Translations under genes and position numbers: made by a program
Assembly: GCA_002502095.1 (NCBI GenBank)
Contig: DAPJ01000021.1
Location: forward strand, 1 to 64,000
Length of the DNA: 64,000 bases
From: Euryarchaeota archaeon UBA62
Lineage (GTDB): Archaea > Thermoplasmatota > Poseidoniia > Poseidoniales > Thalassarchaeaceae
Direction of reading: 5' to 3'
Shown here: positions 1 through 8,454 of the stretch, one piece after another
Position numbering within the stretch: the stretch's first letter is position 1
Layout of the letters: each line of letters starts with the position of its first letter
Notes under the pieces: model-generated
Databases searched by the model: none
What the model was told of the DNA's origin: nothing
What the model saw: only the letters and a program-made list of their open reading frames with translations

Positions 1-1
1 C

Positions 2-490
2 GTTGATGAGGAGCTTGGGATATTATCCAGTGGAATTCAAGAGAGGGAATCACTACTTAGGGGGATAGAATCTCTACTCGATCAACAAACTCAAGTTCTG
101 GGTACGATAATGGTATTGGGATTCATATTCACTCTAGCTGTAATGTTCAATACAATGGTCATGAATCTCGCTGAGAGGGATTTCGAATTGGCTACTCTGA
201 GGGTGTTAGGGGCATCTACTGGAAGCCTTTCAGTAATGCTTCTCTTCGAGAGTACTATTATTGGTTTGATAGGGGGTCTGTTTGGTGTGATCTTCGCCTT
301 TGGTGGCGCTTTAGGTCTGGCAGCTGAATTCTCAACATGGCAATTCTACTTCCCAGTGGTCCTAGTCCCGAACGTCGCTTTCCAGCTCATTTCAGTGGTA
401 TTACTGATTTCTGTAGCAATGGTACCAGTTGGAATTTTCAGAATAAGGAATATGGACTTGGTCGAGAAAATCAAAGACCTGTCTCAATAA
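2..490 (+). CDS. FtsX-like ABC transporter permease, C-terminal part (5' truncated by window)
   Basis: The reading frame is open from base 2, so the gene begins upstream of the window. The visible part has a short soluble stretch (EERESLL-like coil region), then three membrane segments separated by a short cytoplasmic loop reading NLAERDFELATLRVLGAS. That loop, a charged segment followed by LRVLGAS, is the hallmark of the FtsX/MacB permease C-terminal domain, where it couples to the ATPase. The product is therefore the membrane subunit of a MacB/LolCDE-type ABC system, probably exporting or remodelling lipids or lipoproteins; the substrate cannot be read from this fragment. The ATPase partner would lie upstream. 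Confidence 0.75.
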   Translation, partial: VDEELGILSSGIQERESLLRGIESLLDQQTQVLGTIMVLGFIFTLAVMFNTMVMNLAERDFELATLRVLGASTGSLSVMLLFESTIIGLIGGLFGVIFAFGGALGLAAEFSTWQFYFPVVLVPNVAFQLISVVLLISVAMVPVGIFRIRNMDLVEKIKDLSQ

Positions 491-494
491 GGAG
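491..494 (+). promoter_or_regulatory. Shine-Dalgarno site of xth
   Basis: GGAG lies directly after the permease stop codon and five bases before the ATG at 500. It supports that start and translation from a shared transcript with the permease gene. Confidence 0.45.
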
Positions 495-499
495 AGGAT

Positions 500-1282
500 A
501 TGCGAGTAGTCACGTGGAACCTGAATGGCATCAGAGCGGCCCACAGAAAGGGCCTGTATGATTTCATAGAAAGGATCGATGCGGATGTAATGCTATTCCA
601 AGAGGTAAGGGCTCTCCCTGAACAGATGCCCAAGGATTGGTCGGAGCCGGAGGGATACGATGTCATTTGGCATCCTGCACAGAGAAAGGGATACTCGGGA
701 GTGATGGCATGCTCCAGGGTCGGAATGGAGGAGATTGGCAGAGGGATTGATACCGACCTAGATGAAACTAGGGATCCAGAGGGGAGAGTTTTGCATACTA
801 TGCACAAGGGGATGCATTGTGTTAACATATATCTCCCAAACGGTTCAGCAAATCCAGAAAGACAGGCTTACAAGGATCAATGGATAGAGGATTTGATGGA
901 GTGGGCTGAGAAGTTCGTAGGCTCAGAAGAACCAGCTTTGCTATGCGGTGACCTCAATATTGCACATACCGAGGATGATATATGGGATCCGAAGGGGAAT
1001 AAAAGGTCATCAGGATTTTTGGAACATGAGAGGGATTGGTTCACGAGGCTACTGAATAGGGGATGGCATGATTTGTTGAGGATTCACATAGGCCCTCAGA
1101 AAGGGCCGTATACATGGTGGTCAAACTTCAGGAGAGCCAGAGAGAGAGATAGGGGGTGGAGGATAGACTACGTCTTGGCAAACGACTCTGCTAGGGACCT
1201 AATGAAATCTGCAGAGGTAATGAGGGAAGGAGGGCTGGTCGTTTCTGATCATGCCCCGGTAATCGTAGATTTTGATATTTAG
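500..1282 (+). CDS. xth: Exodeoxyribonuclease III / class II AP endonuclease
   Basis: This 260-residue protein matches the full-length ExoIII family. It incises DNA 5' to abasic sites and removes 3' blocking groups in base excision repair. Visible active-site motifs are the start TWNLNG (N7), FQE with metal-binding E35, Y111 in IYLPNG, GDLN with D151 and N153, and the terminal SDH pair D250/H251. It follows the permease gene by nine bases with an SD sequence, so the two are probably cotranscribed. Nothing is missing or unusual. A DNA glycosylase (Nth) that would feed it abasic sites lies at 39622. Confidence 0.95.
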   Translation: MRVVTWNLNGIRAAHRKGLYDFIERIDADVMLFQEVRALPEQMPKDWSEPEGYDVIWHPAQRKGYSGVMACSRVGMEEIGRGIDTDLDETRDPEGRVLHTMHKGMHCVNIYLPNGSANPERQAYKDQWIEDLMEWAEKFVGSEEPALLCGDLNIAHTEDDIWDPKGNKRSSGFLEHERDWFTRLLNRGWHDLLRIHIGPQKGPYTWWSNFRRARERDRGWRIDYVLANDSARDLMKSAEVMREGGLVVSDHAPVIVDFDI

Positions 1283-1285
1283 AGG

Positions 1286-1300
1286 CCTAATAAAGTAATT
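1286..1300 (+). promoter_or_regulatory. Candidate TATA promoter of the shikimate module
   Basis: The short gap after xth holds an A/T-rich CTAATAAAG element. An archaeal TATA box centred near 1293 predicts a transcript start near 1319, about 17 bases before the ATG at 1336. This is a pattern judgement only. Confidence 0.3.
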
Positions 1301-1335
1301 TTTCTGCCTCATGGCATTAACCCACCATTCAAGTG

Positions 1336-2151
1336 ATGGAGCTTGGACGAACATACATGGCAGATGACCTAGATGAGAGGCTATCCCGTCTTCTTCCTGG
1401 GGGAAAGGGCCTCTGGATACCTATGGACCACGGTATTTCTGGATATCCGGAGAAAGGTCTTGAGAACATGGATGGGCTAGTTGAATCATGTATTTCGGCG
1501 GGCGCAGATGCAATCGTTCTTCAGAAGGGCGTTCTTACTCATCAAGTACAAAGGACACAATGGAAAAATTTCGTAATGCACGCCTCGGTCTCTACTGTCC
1601 ACGGTGGAGAAAGGTCGGGTACGAAAGTACTCGTGGGAAATGCCAGAGAGGCTCTAAAAAGAGGAGCAAGTGCTCTTTCATGCCAGATTAATCTAGGTGA
1701 CGATATGGAATACAAAATGATAGAATCAGCCGGATCTCTGACTTCTTCAGCATTTGAACATAATATTCCAGTTTTGGGAATGGTATACCCAAGAGGCCCT
1801 AATATGAGTCCCAGTGAAGACGATCCAACTAACGGCATTGCCCATGCTGCTAGAGTCGCGTGGGAGCTGGGGTGCCATGTTGCTAAGGTCCCATGGACCG
1901 GCAGTGCGGAAACTTTCTCTGAAGTCTGCTCGGGAGTCCCAATTCCAGTTTTGATAGCAGGAGGGCCTCAAGGAATGCCCTTTTCTCAGACACTAGAGAT
2001 TGTAGAAGAAGCTCTATCTGTCGGTGGAGCAGGGGTCTGCATGGGAAGGCAAATATTCTCAGCAACCGATTCAGTCGCCAGGATTAATGCCCTCAGAGCA
2101 GTAATCCACGAGGGAGTCAGTGCGAATGAGGCCGCCTCCTATCTGAGGTGA
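1336..2151 (+). CDS. 2-amino-3,7-dideoxy-D-threo-hept-6-ulosonate (ADH) synthase, archaeal class I aldolase family
   Basis: The protein belongs to the archaeal class I fructose-bisphosphate aldolase/ADH synthase (DhnA) family. Visible motifs are WIPMDHGISGYPEKGL near the N terminus, VYPRGP in the middle and AKVPWTGS, whose lysine is the expected Schiff-base residue, then a phosphate-binding GG and MGRQIF near the end. FBP aldolases share these motifs. The immediate neighbour is 3-dehydroquinate synthase II, which consumes ADH, so the first step of the archaeal shikimate route is the best assignment. The gene stops one base before the TTG/ATG start region of the next gene. The start could be GTG 1333, ATG 1336 or ATG 1357; 1336 is chosen from the upstream TATA-like element. 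Confidence 0.85.
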   Translation: MELGRTYMADDLDERLSRLLPGGKGLWIPMDHGISGYPEKGLENMDGLVESCISAGADAIVLQKGVLTHQVQRTQWKNFVMHASVSTVHGGERSGTKVLVGNAREALKRGASALSCQINLGDDMEYKMIESAGSLTSSAFEHNIPVLGMVYPRGPNMSPSEDDPTNGIAHAARVAWELGCHVAKVPWTGSAETFSEVCSGVPIPVLIAGGPQGMPFSQTLEIVEEALSVGGAGVCMGRQIFSATDSVARINALRAVIHEGVSANEAASYLR

Positions 2152-2155
2152 TTTG

Positions 2156-3100
2156 ATGGAAATCTGGATTGACGCCGAGAAATATGGTAACCATTCCCAT
2201 GTTTCTGGACACAAAGTTTGGGAAGGCCAAGATCCAGAGGTTGCATCAGTGGCACTTGATGATTTCAGAGGCCAGGAAGAGGCTATCTCACTTATTGGAA
2301 TGGTCCCATGGGTGATGCTAAGATGCTCAGATTGGAAGATGATACCTCTGGAGAATATAGTCGCCGCCGCTTCTAATAGCGGCACTAAGATTGCTGTATC
2401 GATATCCGAGGAAATAGACGTCCAAGGAGTGGCCTTTGCCTTAGAGCACGGTGTAGATGCAATTGTCATCCCGCCTGAAGAAATGGCCCCTTCCCTATGG
2501 TTATCTGCAAAAATGGTTGCCAAGGAGAAAATTTCAGTCAAGAGCGAGGAGAATGTATCGGATATATCCGTTGCCACAGTCTCATCAGTCACCACGGCGG
2601 GCCTGGGTGAGAGGGTATGTGTGGATCTCACTGAGAGACTATCAGATGGAGAGGGAATTTTCGTTGGTTCCTCCTCATCGTGCCTTTGTCTAGTTCACGG
2701 AGAGACAGTTCCTTCACAATACGTACCTTCCAGGCCATTCAGGATAAACGCTGGAGCGGTCCACTCTTACGTAATGATGGCCAATGGCTCAACAAAATAT
2801 CTGTCCGAGCTATCCTCCGGAGATCAGGTTGCAGTATACTCAGGAGATGGTCTGACCAAAATAGCTACAATTGGAAGACTGAAGATTGAGAGAAGACCTC
2901 TCCTGAAAGTTTCAATGAAGTCAGAAAATTTCACTGGTAATGTAATTCTCCAGCAGGCAGAGACTGTACGTTTAGTGACATCTTCTGGAACCGCTATCTC
3001 AGTGACCGAGCTAAGTTCAGGAGATGAGATAACTGTTCTTAACGAGAAGGGAATGCGCCATATTGGCATATCTGTCCAGGGGGAGGTCACTGAAAAATGA
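2156..3100 (+). CDS. aroB': 3-dehydroquinate synthase II (archaeal type)
   Basis: This protein makes 3-dehydroquinate from ADH by NAD-dependent oxidative deamination and cyclisation, replacing bacterial AroB. The family signature is nearly complete: GERVCVDLTERL, GEGIFVGSSSS, LVHGET, SRPFRINAGAVHSYV, KYLSELSSGD and KIERRPLL, then a glutamine-rich LQQAET strand. Its 314 residues are slightly shorter than most archaeal homologues, with the N-terminal part more divergent. ATG 2156 is used; an adjacent TTG at 2153 would add one residue. The 3' end overlaps aroK by four bases (ATGA), a sign of translational coupling. Confidence 0.93.
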   Translation: MEIWIDAEKYGNHSHVSGHKVWEGQDPEVASVALDDFRGQEEAISLIGMVPWVMLRCSDWKMIPLENIVAAASNSGTKIAVSISEEIDVQGVAFALEHGVDAIVIPPEEMAPSLWLSAKMVAKEKISVKSEENVSDISVATVSSVTTAGLGERVCVDLTERLSDGEGIFVGSSSSCLCLVHGETVPSQYVPSRPFRINAGAVHSYVMMANGSTKYLSELSSGDQVAVYSGDGLTKIATIGRLKIERRPLLKVSMKSENFTGNVILQQAETVRLVTSSGTAISVTELSSGDEITVLNEKGMRHIGISVQGEVTEK

Positions 3101-3951
3101 CAATTCTCGCATCAGGCACTGCCAATGGAGCAGTTTCAATTCTACATGCCATGGGAACTGGAAAGGGATGCTCGATTCCGGTTAAACTCCAGACACTCGT
3201 TAATATTCACGATGAGCCTAGGGCAGTGCTAGGAGACGAACATGACTTGTTGTCACATGTTTCTTCGATATGGAGAAAAAATGGATTTCCATTGCCCTCG
3301 GTATTCGGTTGGGAGATCGTCAGTGATGTCCCGATAGGCCAGGGTATGAAATCGAGCTCAGCACTGGCATGCGCGGCTTTGAGGGCTCTTGACAAAGCAT
3401 CATGGACTGGTCTTTCTGATTTTGAGATAGTCGACTTAGCGGTTGAGGCACAGATAAGATCTGGCTGTTCAATCACTGGAAGTATGGATGATACTTGGGC
3501 GGCAATGTCTCCTGGATGGAAGGTAGTGGATCCATCAGTCCCCTCCATCGAGTCAATACTATTCGAAGGAGAATTGGAAACCGGACTTATAGTCATGATT
3601 GGCCTAAGGGGACGGAGAAAAATCATTCCCGATAAGGAGGCATTCTCTAGAAACTCACAGATTTTTGACAGAGCATTTGCATCTCTGATAAATGGGTCAA
3701 TACTGAGTGCCCTTTCATCCAATGGCATGGCAGTAGCCACATCTACAGACGATTTCGAAGCATTAAGAATCTCTAATTTGATGATTGCTTCAGGAGCACT
3801 AGCCGCTGGAATAAGTGGTTCTGGACCAGCAATCACGATAGTATGCTATGAGCAAGATAAGGAATTTCTAGAGTCCCAATTGAAGCAGTTTTGTGAACAG
3901 GTATTAATCACAGAATTCACTACATGTGACGGATTGAGGGAGGAGGTATAA
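3097..3951 (+). CDS. aroK: Shikimate kinase, archaeal GHMP-kinase type
   Basis: The 284-residue protein has the GHMP-kinase ATP loop at residues 79-93 (PIGQGMKSSSALACA) and the C-terminal glycine motif GISGSGPAITIV. Archaea use this family for shikimate kinase in place of bacterial AroK/AroL. Homoserine kinase is the main alternative from sequence alone, but the position between 3-dehydroquinate synthase II and chorismate synthase settles the role. The ATG overlaps the preceding stop by four bases. Three bases separate its stop from the aroC start. Confidence 0.92.
   Translation: MTILASGTANGAVSILHAMGTGKGCSIPVKLQTLVNIHDEPRAVLGDEHDLLSHVSSIWRKNGFPLPSVFGWEIVSDVPIGQGMKSSSALACAALRALDKASWTGLSDFEIVDLAVEAQIRSGCSITGSMDDTWAAMSPGWKVVDPSVPSIESILFEGELETGLIVMIGLRGRRKIIPDKEAFSRNSQIFDRAFASLINGSILSALSSNGMAVATSTDDFEALRISNLMIASGALAAGISGSGPAITIVCYEQDKEFLESQLKQFCEQVLITEFTTCDGLREEV
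3941..3947 (+). promoter_or_regulatory. Strong Shine-Dalgarno site for aroC
   Basis: AGGAGGT lies inside the last codons of aroK, six bases before ATG 3954. It is a complete anti-SD match and favours 3954 over the in-frame ATG at 3960. Confidence 0.6.
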
Positions 3952-3953
3952 TC

Positions 3954-5054
3954 ATGGGCATGCAATTGGGAGATAATCTCAAAGTGACTCTTTTCGGAGA
4001 AAGTCATGGAAAATGTGTAGGGGCGCTAGTGGAAGGAGTTCCAGCAGGAACCCCATTGGATACGGAAATATTACTGCGTGATCTCCTGAGAAGAAAACCA
4101 GGAAGAAAGGGCCTCTCCCAGAGATCCGAACCCGATGACTGTGAGATACTGTCCGGAGTTTACGAGGGGAAGGCAACCGGATGGCCGATCCTGATGTTGA
4201 CGATGAACTCCGATGCAAAATCTAGAGACTACTCTTTTTTACCAGATCATCCGAGGCCAGGACACGCAGATTTAGTAGAGTCAGTAAGATCAGATGGAAC
4301 AGCCGATTTGAGAGGAGGAGGGTCACAGTCGGCTAGGCTAACATTCGGCCTAGTTGCTGCTGGTAGTCAAGCAAGGACACTTCTCGATAATGTGGGCTGG
4401 TCATGCTATGCCCATCTTCACAGTGTTGGGGAGGTAAAATCCAGACCACTTTTTGACTTAGAGAGAAAAACTCCTCTGGACCCTTCCTCCGATTCGGGCA
4501 GACTAAACTGTAGGGATGCCGAAGCGGCTAAATCAATGTCGCATGAGATAGAATTAGTTAGGAAAGATAGAGATACCATAGGATCTGTTGTTGAGCTATT
4601 GATTGAAGGACTCCCCATCGGTGTCGGAGAGCCTTGGTTCGATGGGATAGAGCCATCCTTGGCAAGGGCACTTATGGCTATTCCAGGAGCTAGAGCAATA
4701 GAGTTCTCCCACGGTACGAGATCTTCTACTATGAGAGGCAGTGAGCACAATGATGTATGGGAGCCAGGTCCGGACGGACCTGTCCTAGAAGGATCATCCG
4801 AAGCAGTTGCAGACGGCTCATTGGGAGGGCGCTCTACCGGTTCTCCAATTTGCGTCAAGATCCATTTCAAACCACCCAGTAGCCTCCCTCGTAAGCAGTT
4901 CACCCTTCATCTTCCAACAAATGAGAAGATGCCTCTGGAGGTAGGAGGTAGGCATGATCCAGTCCTGGGGCCTAGGGCAGCGCCGGTCGTCGAAGCAGTA
5001 GCTATTCTGGTAATGGCAGACTTGGGTATAGCTGGAGGGTATATCAGCAACTAG
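3954..5054 (+). CDS. aroC: Chorismate synthase
   Basis: The enzyme converts 5-enolpyruvylshikimate-3-phosphate to chorismate using reduced FMN. Its 366 residues match the family. It opens with the FGESHG signature, followed by GALVEGVPAG, RRKPG, RPGHADL, GGGSQSARLT and a C-terminal RHDPVLGPRAAPV segment. It closes the four-gene module; dehydroquinase, shikimate dehydrogenase and EPSP synthase are not in this window and must lie elsewhere. The TAG stop sits in a CTAG palindrome shared with the stop of the convergent gene at 5051. Confidence 0.96.
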   Translation: MGMQLGDNLKVTLFGESHGKCVGALVEGVPAGTPLDTEILLRDLLRRKPGRKGLSQRSEPDDCEILSGVYEGKATGWPILMLTMNSDAKSRDYSFLPDHPRPGHADLVESVRSDGTADLRGGGSQSARLTFGLVAAGSQARTLLDNVGWSCYAHLHSVGEVKSRPLFDLERKTPLDPSSDSGRLNCRDAEAAKSMSHEIELVRKDRDTIGSVVELLIEGLPIGVGEPWFDGIEPSLARALMAIPGARAIEFSHGTRSSTMRGSEHNDVWEPGPDGPVLEGSSEAVADGSLGGRSTGSPICVKIHFKPPSSLPRKQFTLHLPTNEKMPLEVGGRHDPVLGPRAAPVVEAVAILVMADLGIAGGYISN

Positions 5055-5992
5055 GCTCCTCTCTCTCTCATTTGCTGTATCCTTAATGGAAGATTAACTC
5101 CAAACATTATTGCAATAATTAAGAAAACTATCGCAGTTCCTAATGCCACCCCATATACACTGGTCAGCTCCACAGATTCACGTAACCTCGAGGAAGCAAC
5201 ATCGGAGCTACCATCGAAAATATCCACGATTGCAGGAATAATTAGATTGATTAGAAGGGTCATTAAGGCCACTACTCCAGCTATTAGTGGGGCTATGGCT
5301 AGAGATGTATGGTATTTCCTGGTGATTTTCTTAACTCCCATGACGTAAACTTCGTTCATCCTAATCGAAGTATCTAGCATTGAGAATCTTATCACTCCAC
5401 TAGAGAGCTCTATGTACATAACTAGGAAAACAGCGTATAGAATAAGAATAAATTTCTGAGCAATCTCTCCCTCTGGGAGAAAATCGAATCTGAAATCAAC
5501 CGTACTGCCGGCAAACCTGACTGTCACCAATATTAGTGAAACGTATGATACCAGCATAGCCCTTTTGTCTCTTTGGAATGTCCCATAAATTCCTCCAATC
5601 AGGCCAATTATAATTAGAGAGAGATGGAAAAGTCCACCCAGGGAACCGAGTCCCAAGATATTCGATACTGCGAACCACGCAGTTCCAGAAACCGGTGTAA
5701 TTGCAAGAGTTAGGAAACACAGAATGGTCAGAGAGGACGCCGCACCGATCTGAAGTGAAGAGACCATTCTGTCTGCAGGCAGGAACTTCTGCTTGGCTAC
5801 AACAGGACCTCCAAAGAATGACTCAATGAAACTAGGGACGTGTATCTCTGGGATAGCATCCTTCGGTATCTCAGTACTCGACTTCAGTCTGCCCGCGGCT
5901 TTCTTTCTACTCGGGGCAGATGATCTGATGGTCTTCCCCTCGTACAGGTGTGAAGTGTCCCCTCCCCCATCAACTCTAACTTTCTTAGCCAT
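5051..5992 (-). CDS. Six-TM membrane protein of unknown function
   Basis: I do not recognise this 313-residue family. The first 75 or so residues are charged and soluble, then six hydrophobic segments follow: two near residues 85-140, two between about 145 and 200, and a pair after residue 235. Basic residues between them suggest a cytoplasmic N terminus. It is the last gene of the DUF4350-MoxR-DUF58 run, nine bases after the DUF58 gene stop, and is probably part of the same membrane assembly. Its stop codon overlaps the aroC stop on the other strand. Confidence 0.7.
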   Translation of the reverse strand: MAKKVRVDGGGDTSHLYEGKTIRSSAPSRKKAAGRLKSSTEIPKDAIPEIHVPSFIESFFGGPVVAKQKFLPADRMVSSLQIGAASSLTILCFLTLAITPVSGTAWFAVSNILGLGSLGGLFHLSLIIIGLIGGIYGTFQRDKRAMLVSYVSLILVTVRFAGSTVDFRFDFLPEGEIAQKFILILYAVFLVMYIELSSGVIRFSMLDTSIRMNEVYVMGVKKITRKYHTSLAIAPLIAGVVALMTLLINLIIPAIVDIFDGSSDVASSRLRESVELTSVYGVALGTAIVFLIIAIMFGVNLPLRIQQMRERGA

Positions 5993-6001
5993 TCCAATCC
6001 C

Positions 6002-7321
6002 TCAGAAACCCCTCGCACCTGCAAGGGCAGTATTGAGCATCATATCAGGCTCCCAATCCATAACAAAAGCCCCCAGCCCTCTTAGCTCACTCATCAAAAT
6101 ATCTCTTTCAGTCTTCAGAACTTCGTATCCAGTTCTATCCAATCTCTTAGCATCGAATTCGAACTCAAGGCTACTTGGTGAAAGTACGGTTACATCGAAG
6201 TTCCTAGCCCTTAGATCCCTCACCGCATCTACGATAGTCGGATCGTCTTCCAATGGGCTAAGGATGATAATTGGACTTCCCCTATTGATATGAGGCATTA
6301 TTCTGTTGGTTACTACCTTGAGAGGGGTATTTCCTTTGGCAATCGCTCCAGCGAGTTTAGTTAGAAGTACATACAGTTGCTTCTTCCCCGTGTCTCTGTC
6401 CACAGAAACTATCTCATCACTGTAAACAACCAATCCTACCGAATCCCTTCTGGATAAGAAGTACTGCGATAGGCTAGCGGCTGCTCGGGTGCTGTAAACT
6501 AGTGAATTCCTACTCACAGGACCAGTCTCGCTGACGGACCTGCTATCTATGATTAGAATGATGTCGCTAACGGCATCTCTTTCGTATTCGTTGACCATCA
6601 TTTTGCCCCCACTTCTAGCGGTCGCAGCCCAGTTGACCTTCTTCATTGGGTCTCCTGGAATGTACTCTCTGAGATTGTAGAAATTAGATCCCTCTCCTGG
6701 ATTCCTGATATTCACTGCGCCAGTAAATATCTTAGGGACCCTGCTCTTAATGAGGGCATCTTTGATATCTTCCATCTTGGGGAATACGAGGAAATCATCA
6801 TACAGATTTACTTCTCTCTCGTTATGGAAAAGGCCGAACGCATCTTGAATCCTAATGCAAACCGGGCCTATGGTGTAGAATCCTCTGAGAGGAGTCTCGA
6901 TAGTGTACTTGATTGTGGTCTCTCTTTGCGGGCCCAGTTCCATTAGGACATAGTTTGCCCCCTTCTTTACTCTCATGACCTCAGGAACTCTATCGCGAAC
7001 TTCTACAATCTTGGCTAGATTGGACTTATTCTGAAGTCGCAGGGTGACCTCGATTTCACCATCCTCAAAAATTCTTGAAGAAGAAATCTTTCTGAGGGCT
7101 ACGATACTATTCAACTGGATTCCATCATTTCTGTTTTCATCCCCTATTCTCCTACCTGAAGAAGAGACATCAGCATGGTTTGACATGAATGCCGCCCACG
7201 TTAGGAACGATAACAGGACAACTGCAACCGTGACCAGTTGCTGGTTACGGAGTACCAATCCCAGGAGATATAGTGCAATAGCCAGAGACGCGAACATCGC
7301 CGACTTCCTGCTCCACGCCAT
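6002..7321 (-). CDS. DUF58 domain membrane protein
   Basis: Two N-terminal membrane segments (residues about 8-45) precede a long soluble part. The DUF58 core is clear: REYIPGDPMKKVNWAATARS, then MVNEYERDAVSDIILIIDSRS, the beginning of a von Willebrand factor A-like fold with a DxRS variant of the MIDAS start. DUF58 proteins are usually encoded beside MoxR AAA ATPases, as here, and are thought to act in chaperone or metal-insertion steps at the membrane. ATG 7321 is preferred to the adjacent GTG 7324. The MoxR gene ends 31 bases upstream. Confidence 0.88.
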   Translation of the reverse strand: MAWSRKSAMFASLAIALYLLGLVLRNQQLVTVAVVLLSFLTWAAFMSNHADVSSSGRRIGDENRNDGIQLNSIVALRKISSSRIFEDGEIEVTLRLQNKSNLAKIVEVRDRVPEVMRVKKGANYVLMELGPQRETTIKYTIETPLRGFYTIGPVCIRIQDAFGLFHNEREVNLYDDFLVFPKMEDIKDALIKSRVPKIFTGAVNIRNPGEGSNFYNLREYIPGDPMKKVNWAATARSGGKMMVNEYERDAVSDIILIIDSRSVSETGPVSRNSLVYSTRAAASLSQYFLSRRDSVGLVVYSDEIVSVDRDTGKKQLYVLLTKLAGAIAKGNTPLKVVTNRIMPHINRGSPIIILSPLEDDPTIVDAVRDLRARNFDVTVLSPSSLEFEFDAKRLDRTGYEVLKTERDILMSELRGLGAFVMDWEPDMMLNTALAGARGF

Positions 7322-7352
7322 CACTAATCTCCTCGCTTGTCCAATCAGGGCC

Positions 7353-8408
7353 TCAAACCGTAGGTACGGGGACCTGGCGAAGAATGTCGGAAACTACTTC
7401 TTCGTTTTCTAGGCCCTTTATCTGATGCTCCGGCTTCAGGATAAGTCTGTGGGATACAGCCAGTGTGGCCACTGCCTTTACATCATCTGGGGTGATGAAA
7501 TCCCTTCCGCTCATTGCCGCGGCGGCACGACTAGTCTTCAGTAGGGCCTGCGACCCACGAGGCGATGAGCCGACCAACACACGCGGATCCTCTCTCGTCC
7601 TTGTTACGATCTCAACCATGTACATCCTGACTGCGGGATCGACATACACGTCTTCACACGCCTCTTGCATCGCGACAACACGAGCTGGATCGGTAATCGT
7701 CTCGACTTCTACAGCATCCTTCTTTCTTGCCACACGTCTAGCCAAGATTTCATCTTCATCAGCTCTGTTAGGATATCCAACACTCATCTTGAACATGAAA
7801 CGATCAAGCTGAGCCTCAGGTAGGGGATATGTCCCTTCCTGCTCAACTGGGTTCTGGGTCGCCATGGTCAAGAAAGGAGCAGGAAGCTTGTGTGTCACAA
7901 CACCAATTGTCACTTGCTTCTCCTGCATCGCTTCAAGAAGAGCCGCTTGAGTCTTAGGCGGAGCCCTGTTTATCTCATCAGAGAGGAGAAGATTACAGAA
8001 AATTGGCCCAGGCTTGAATGTGAACTCTCCTTTCTTTGCGTCATAGATATTTGTTCCAGTGATGTCAGCAGGAAGCAGATCCGGAGTGAATTGCACCCTC
8101 TTGAAATCACAACCAAGTGCGTCTGCGAATGTATTTGTCATCAGAGTTTTAGCCAATCCTGGATAATCCTCGAATAGGAGATTTCCATTGGACAGGATAT
8201 TAATCAGTACATTGTCAATCACGTGTGACTTCCCAATGATTACCTTCTGGACCTCGGCACTGATGGCCTCTCCGATCCTTCCAACCGCCTCTAACTTCTC
8301 GTTGGTCTTCTTTGACCCTCTGGCTTTGGCGGCCTTCTCTTCGTATCCCTTTGATACTGCGTCTGCTGGTGGTGCCGGGGGTTTTTCTGCTGGTGGTGTT
8401 GCGTTCAT
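7353..8408 (-). CDS. MoxR-family AAA+ ATPase
   Basis: The 351-residue protein has the MoxR Walker A variant EDYPGLAKT, a Walker B/sensor block LLLSDEINRAPPKTQAALLEAM, sensor 1 (TQNPVEQEGTYPLPEAQLDRF) and an Arg-rich sensor 2 part SPRGSQALLK. A proline/alanine-rich tail of about 25 residues sits at the N terminus. MoxR ATPases remodel or mature partner proteins, typically a VWA/DUF58 protein encoded next door. The DUF4350 gene lies upstream and DUF58 downstream on the same strand, the classic three-part arrangement. Confidence 0.93.
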   Translation of the reverse strand: MNATPPAEKPPAPPADAVSKGYEEKAAKARGSKKTNEKLEAVGRIGEAISAEVQKVIIGKSHVIDNVLINILSNGNLLFEDYPGLAKTLMTNTFADALGCDFKRVQFTPDLLPADITGTNIYDAKKGEFTFKPGPIFCNLLLSDEINRAPPKTQAALLEAMQEKQVTIGVVTHKLPAPFLTMATQNPVEQEGTYPLPEAQLDRFMFKMSVGYPNRADEDEILARRVARKKDAVEVETITDPARVVAMQEACEDVYVDPAVRMYMVEIVTRTREDPRVLVGSSPRGSQALLKTSRAAAAMSGRDFITPDDVKAVATLAVSHRLILKPEHQIKGLENEEVVSDILRQVPVPTV

Positions 8409-8454
8409 ACTACTATCTCCAGTTTCTCATTACTTTTGTCAATTGCGTCTGCGG

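Noticed and set aside
3207..3836. Long open frame of 209 codons opposite aroK.
   Set aside because: It lies wholly within a well-supported gene on the other strand and its product shows no family motif.
4418..4903. Open frame of 161 codons opposite aroC.
   Set aside because: Antisense shadow of chorismate synthase with no recognisable domain.
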